A stretch of 64,000 bases of DNA, taken from assembly GCF_022496765.1 (NCBI RefSeq), contig NZ_VANV01000017.1, forward strand, positions 98,941 through 162,940. The letters run 5' to 3'. A program made the translations under genes and the position numbers. This stretch comes from Acidaminobacter sp. JC074 (lineage in GTDB: Bacteria; Bacillota; Clostridia; Peptostreptococcales; Acidaminobacteraceae). The notes under the pieces were generated by a model that was given only the letters and a program-made list of their open reading frames with translations, was not told the origin of the DNA and made no database searches. Position 1 is the first letter of the stretch, and each line of letters begins with the position of its first letter. Positions 63,858-64,000 of the stretch are shown piece by piece.

Positions 63858-64000
63858 AAACTACCCGCTCAGCGGGTAGTTTGCTCAGCCCTATAAGGGC
63901 ATGGGACACGCTAGAGCCTTAAGGCTCTCTGAATAGTCCGCCAACCGCTTACGCTCACATGCAACTGCTAAAGCAGTTTCTTATATGAGTCTTACTTCTT
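63858..64000 (-). mobile_element. Probable IS200/IS605-type element end with omegaRNA-like structure
   Basis: On the minus strand the window edge carries a chain of hairpins: AACTGCT-tt-AGCAGTT, AGAGCCTTAAGGCTCT enclosed by GGAC...GTCC, GCCC-ttata-GGGC, and finally AAACTACCCGC-tga-GCGGGTAGTTT followed by TGATTTTGAG. This order, with a terminal CTACCCGC/GCGGGTAG hairpin and TTGATT after it, resembles the 3' end of IS200/IS605 elements, where it forms the omegaRNA of TnpB. The terminal hairpin (63858-63882) would also act as a terminator for a minus-strand gene beyond the window. The transposase gene itself is not in view. Confidence 0.5.

Overview
The window is A+T-rich, densely packed bacterial DNA using the standard code (TGA, TAG and TAA all end genes). 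Strong GGAGG-type ribosome binding sites, hairpin-plus-U-tract terminators, a SigI/RsgI pair, DUF4860-type pseudopilins, DUF3899 and a Wzz/BY-kinase fusion with a PHP phosphatase point to a low-GC Firmicute, most likely class Clostridia. The species cannot be named from the sequence. No rRNA, tRNA or CRISPR array was seen.

Layout. 1-13 kb is a mixed region: a 5'-truncated, degenerate histidine kinase; a TetR/radical-SAM pair facing a DUF3841 gene across a clear palindromic operator; redox and YciI-type enzymes; a DUF47-Pit phosphate uptake pair; a HEAT-like/Lgt-like pair; DUF4346; a secreted-looking Ca-loop protein; and an rlmI-phosphatase-GNAT-kinase operon. 13-19.4 kb is a complete oligopeptide ABC operon (opp1, oppABCDF plus a 70-residue membrane protein). 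20.3-22.3 kb holds an SDR operon whose TetR regulator is interrupted by one in-frame stop. 22.3-32.6 kb is a second oligopeptide ABC operon (opp2) whose parts are enlarged: OppA and a companion lipoprotein carry InlB-type B-repeats, OppC has a large extracytoplasmic insertion, and OppF carries about 300 residues of coiled coil between Walker A and the Q-loop. Both opp operons have a strong hairpin between oppA and oppB.

33.6-60.8 kb is one very large surface-polysaccharide locus, all on the minus strand except one beta-helix gene. It holds initiating sugar transferase, PglF-like dehydratase, DegT aminotransferase, UDP-ManNAc dehydrogenase, several glycosyltransferases, a CDP-glycerol-type transferase, flippase, Wzy-like polymerase, Wzz-BY-kinase with its PHP phosphatase, and an LCP attachment enzyme. 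Two unusual modules are built in: a CotH/DUF4956/VTC polyphosphate-type trio at the distal end, and at the proximal end four pseudopilin-like genes with a GspF/PilC platform protein, a transglutaminase-like protein and an ATP-grasp enzyme, with no secretion ATPase nearby.

60.9-63.7 kb is a sigI-rsgI pair. RsgI has the usual N-terminal and periplasmic domains, but its extracellular part is a set of tandem acidic repeats including an Asp-rich minisatellite. It sits directly upstream of the polysaccharide locus. The last 140 bases look like the 3' end of an IS200/IS605-type element with a structured RNA and terminal hairpin.

How it fits together (inference): the window is dominated by cell-envelope functions: peptide uptake or sensing by two Opp systems, phosphate uptake, and assembly and attachment of a surface polymer with a pseudopilus-like module, next to an envelope-sensing sigma/anti-sigma pair.
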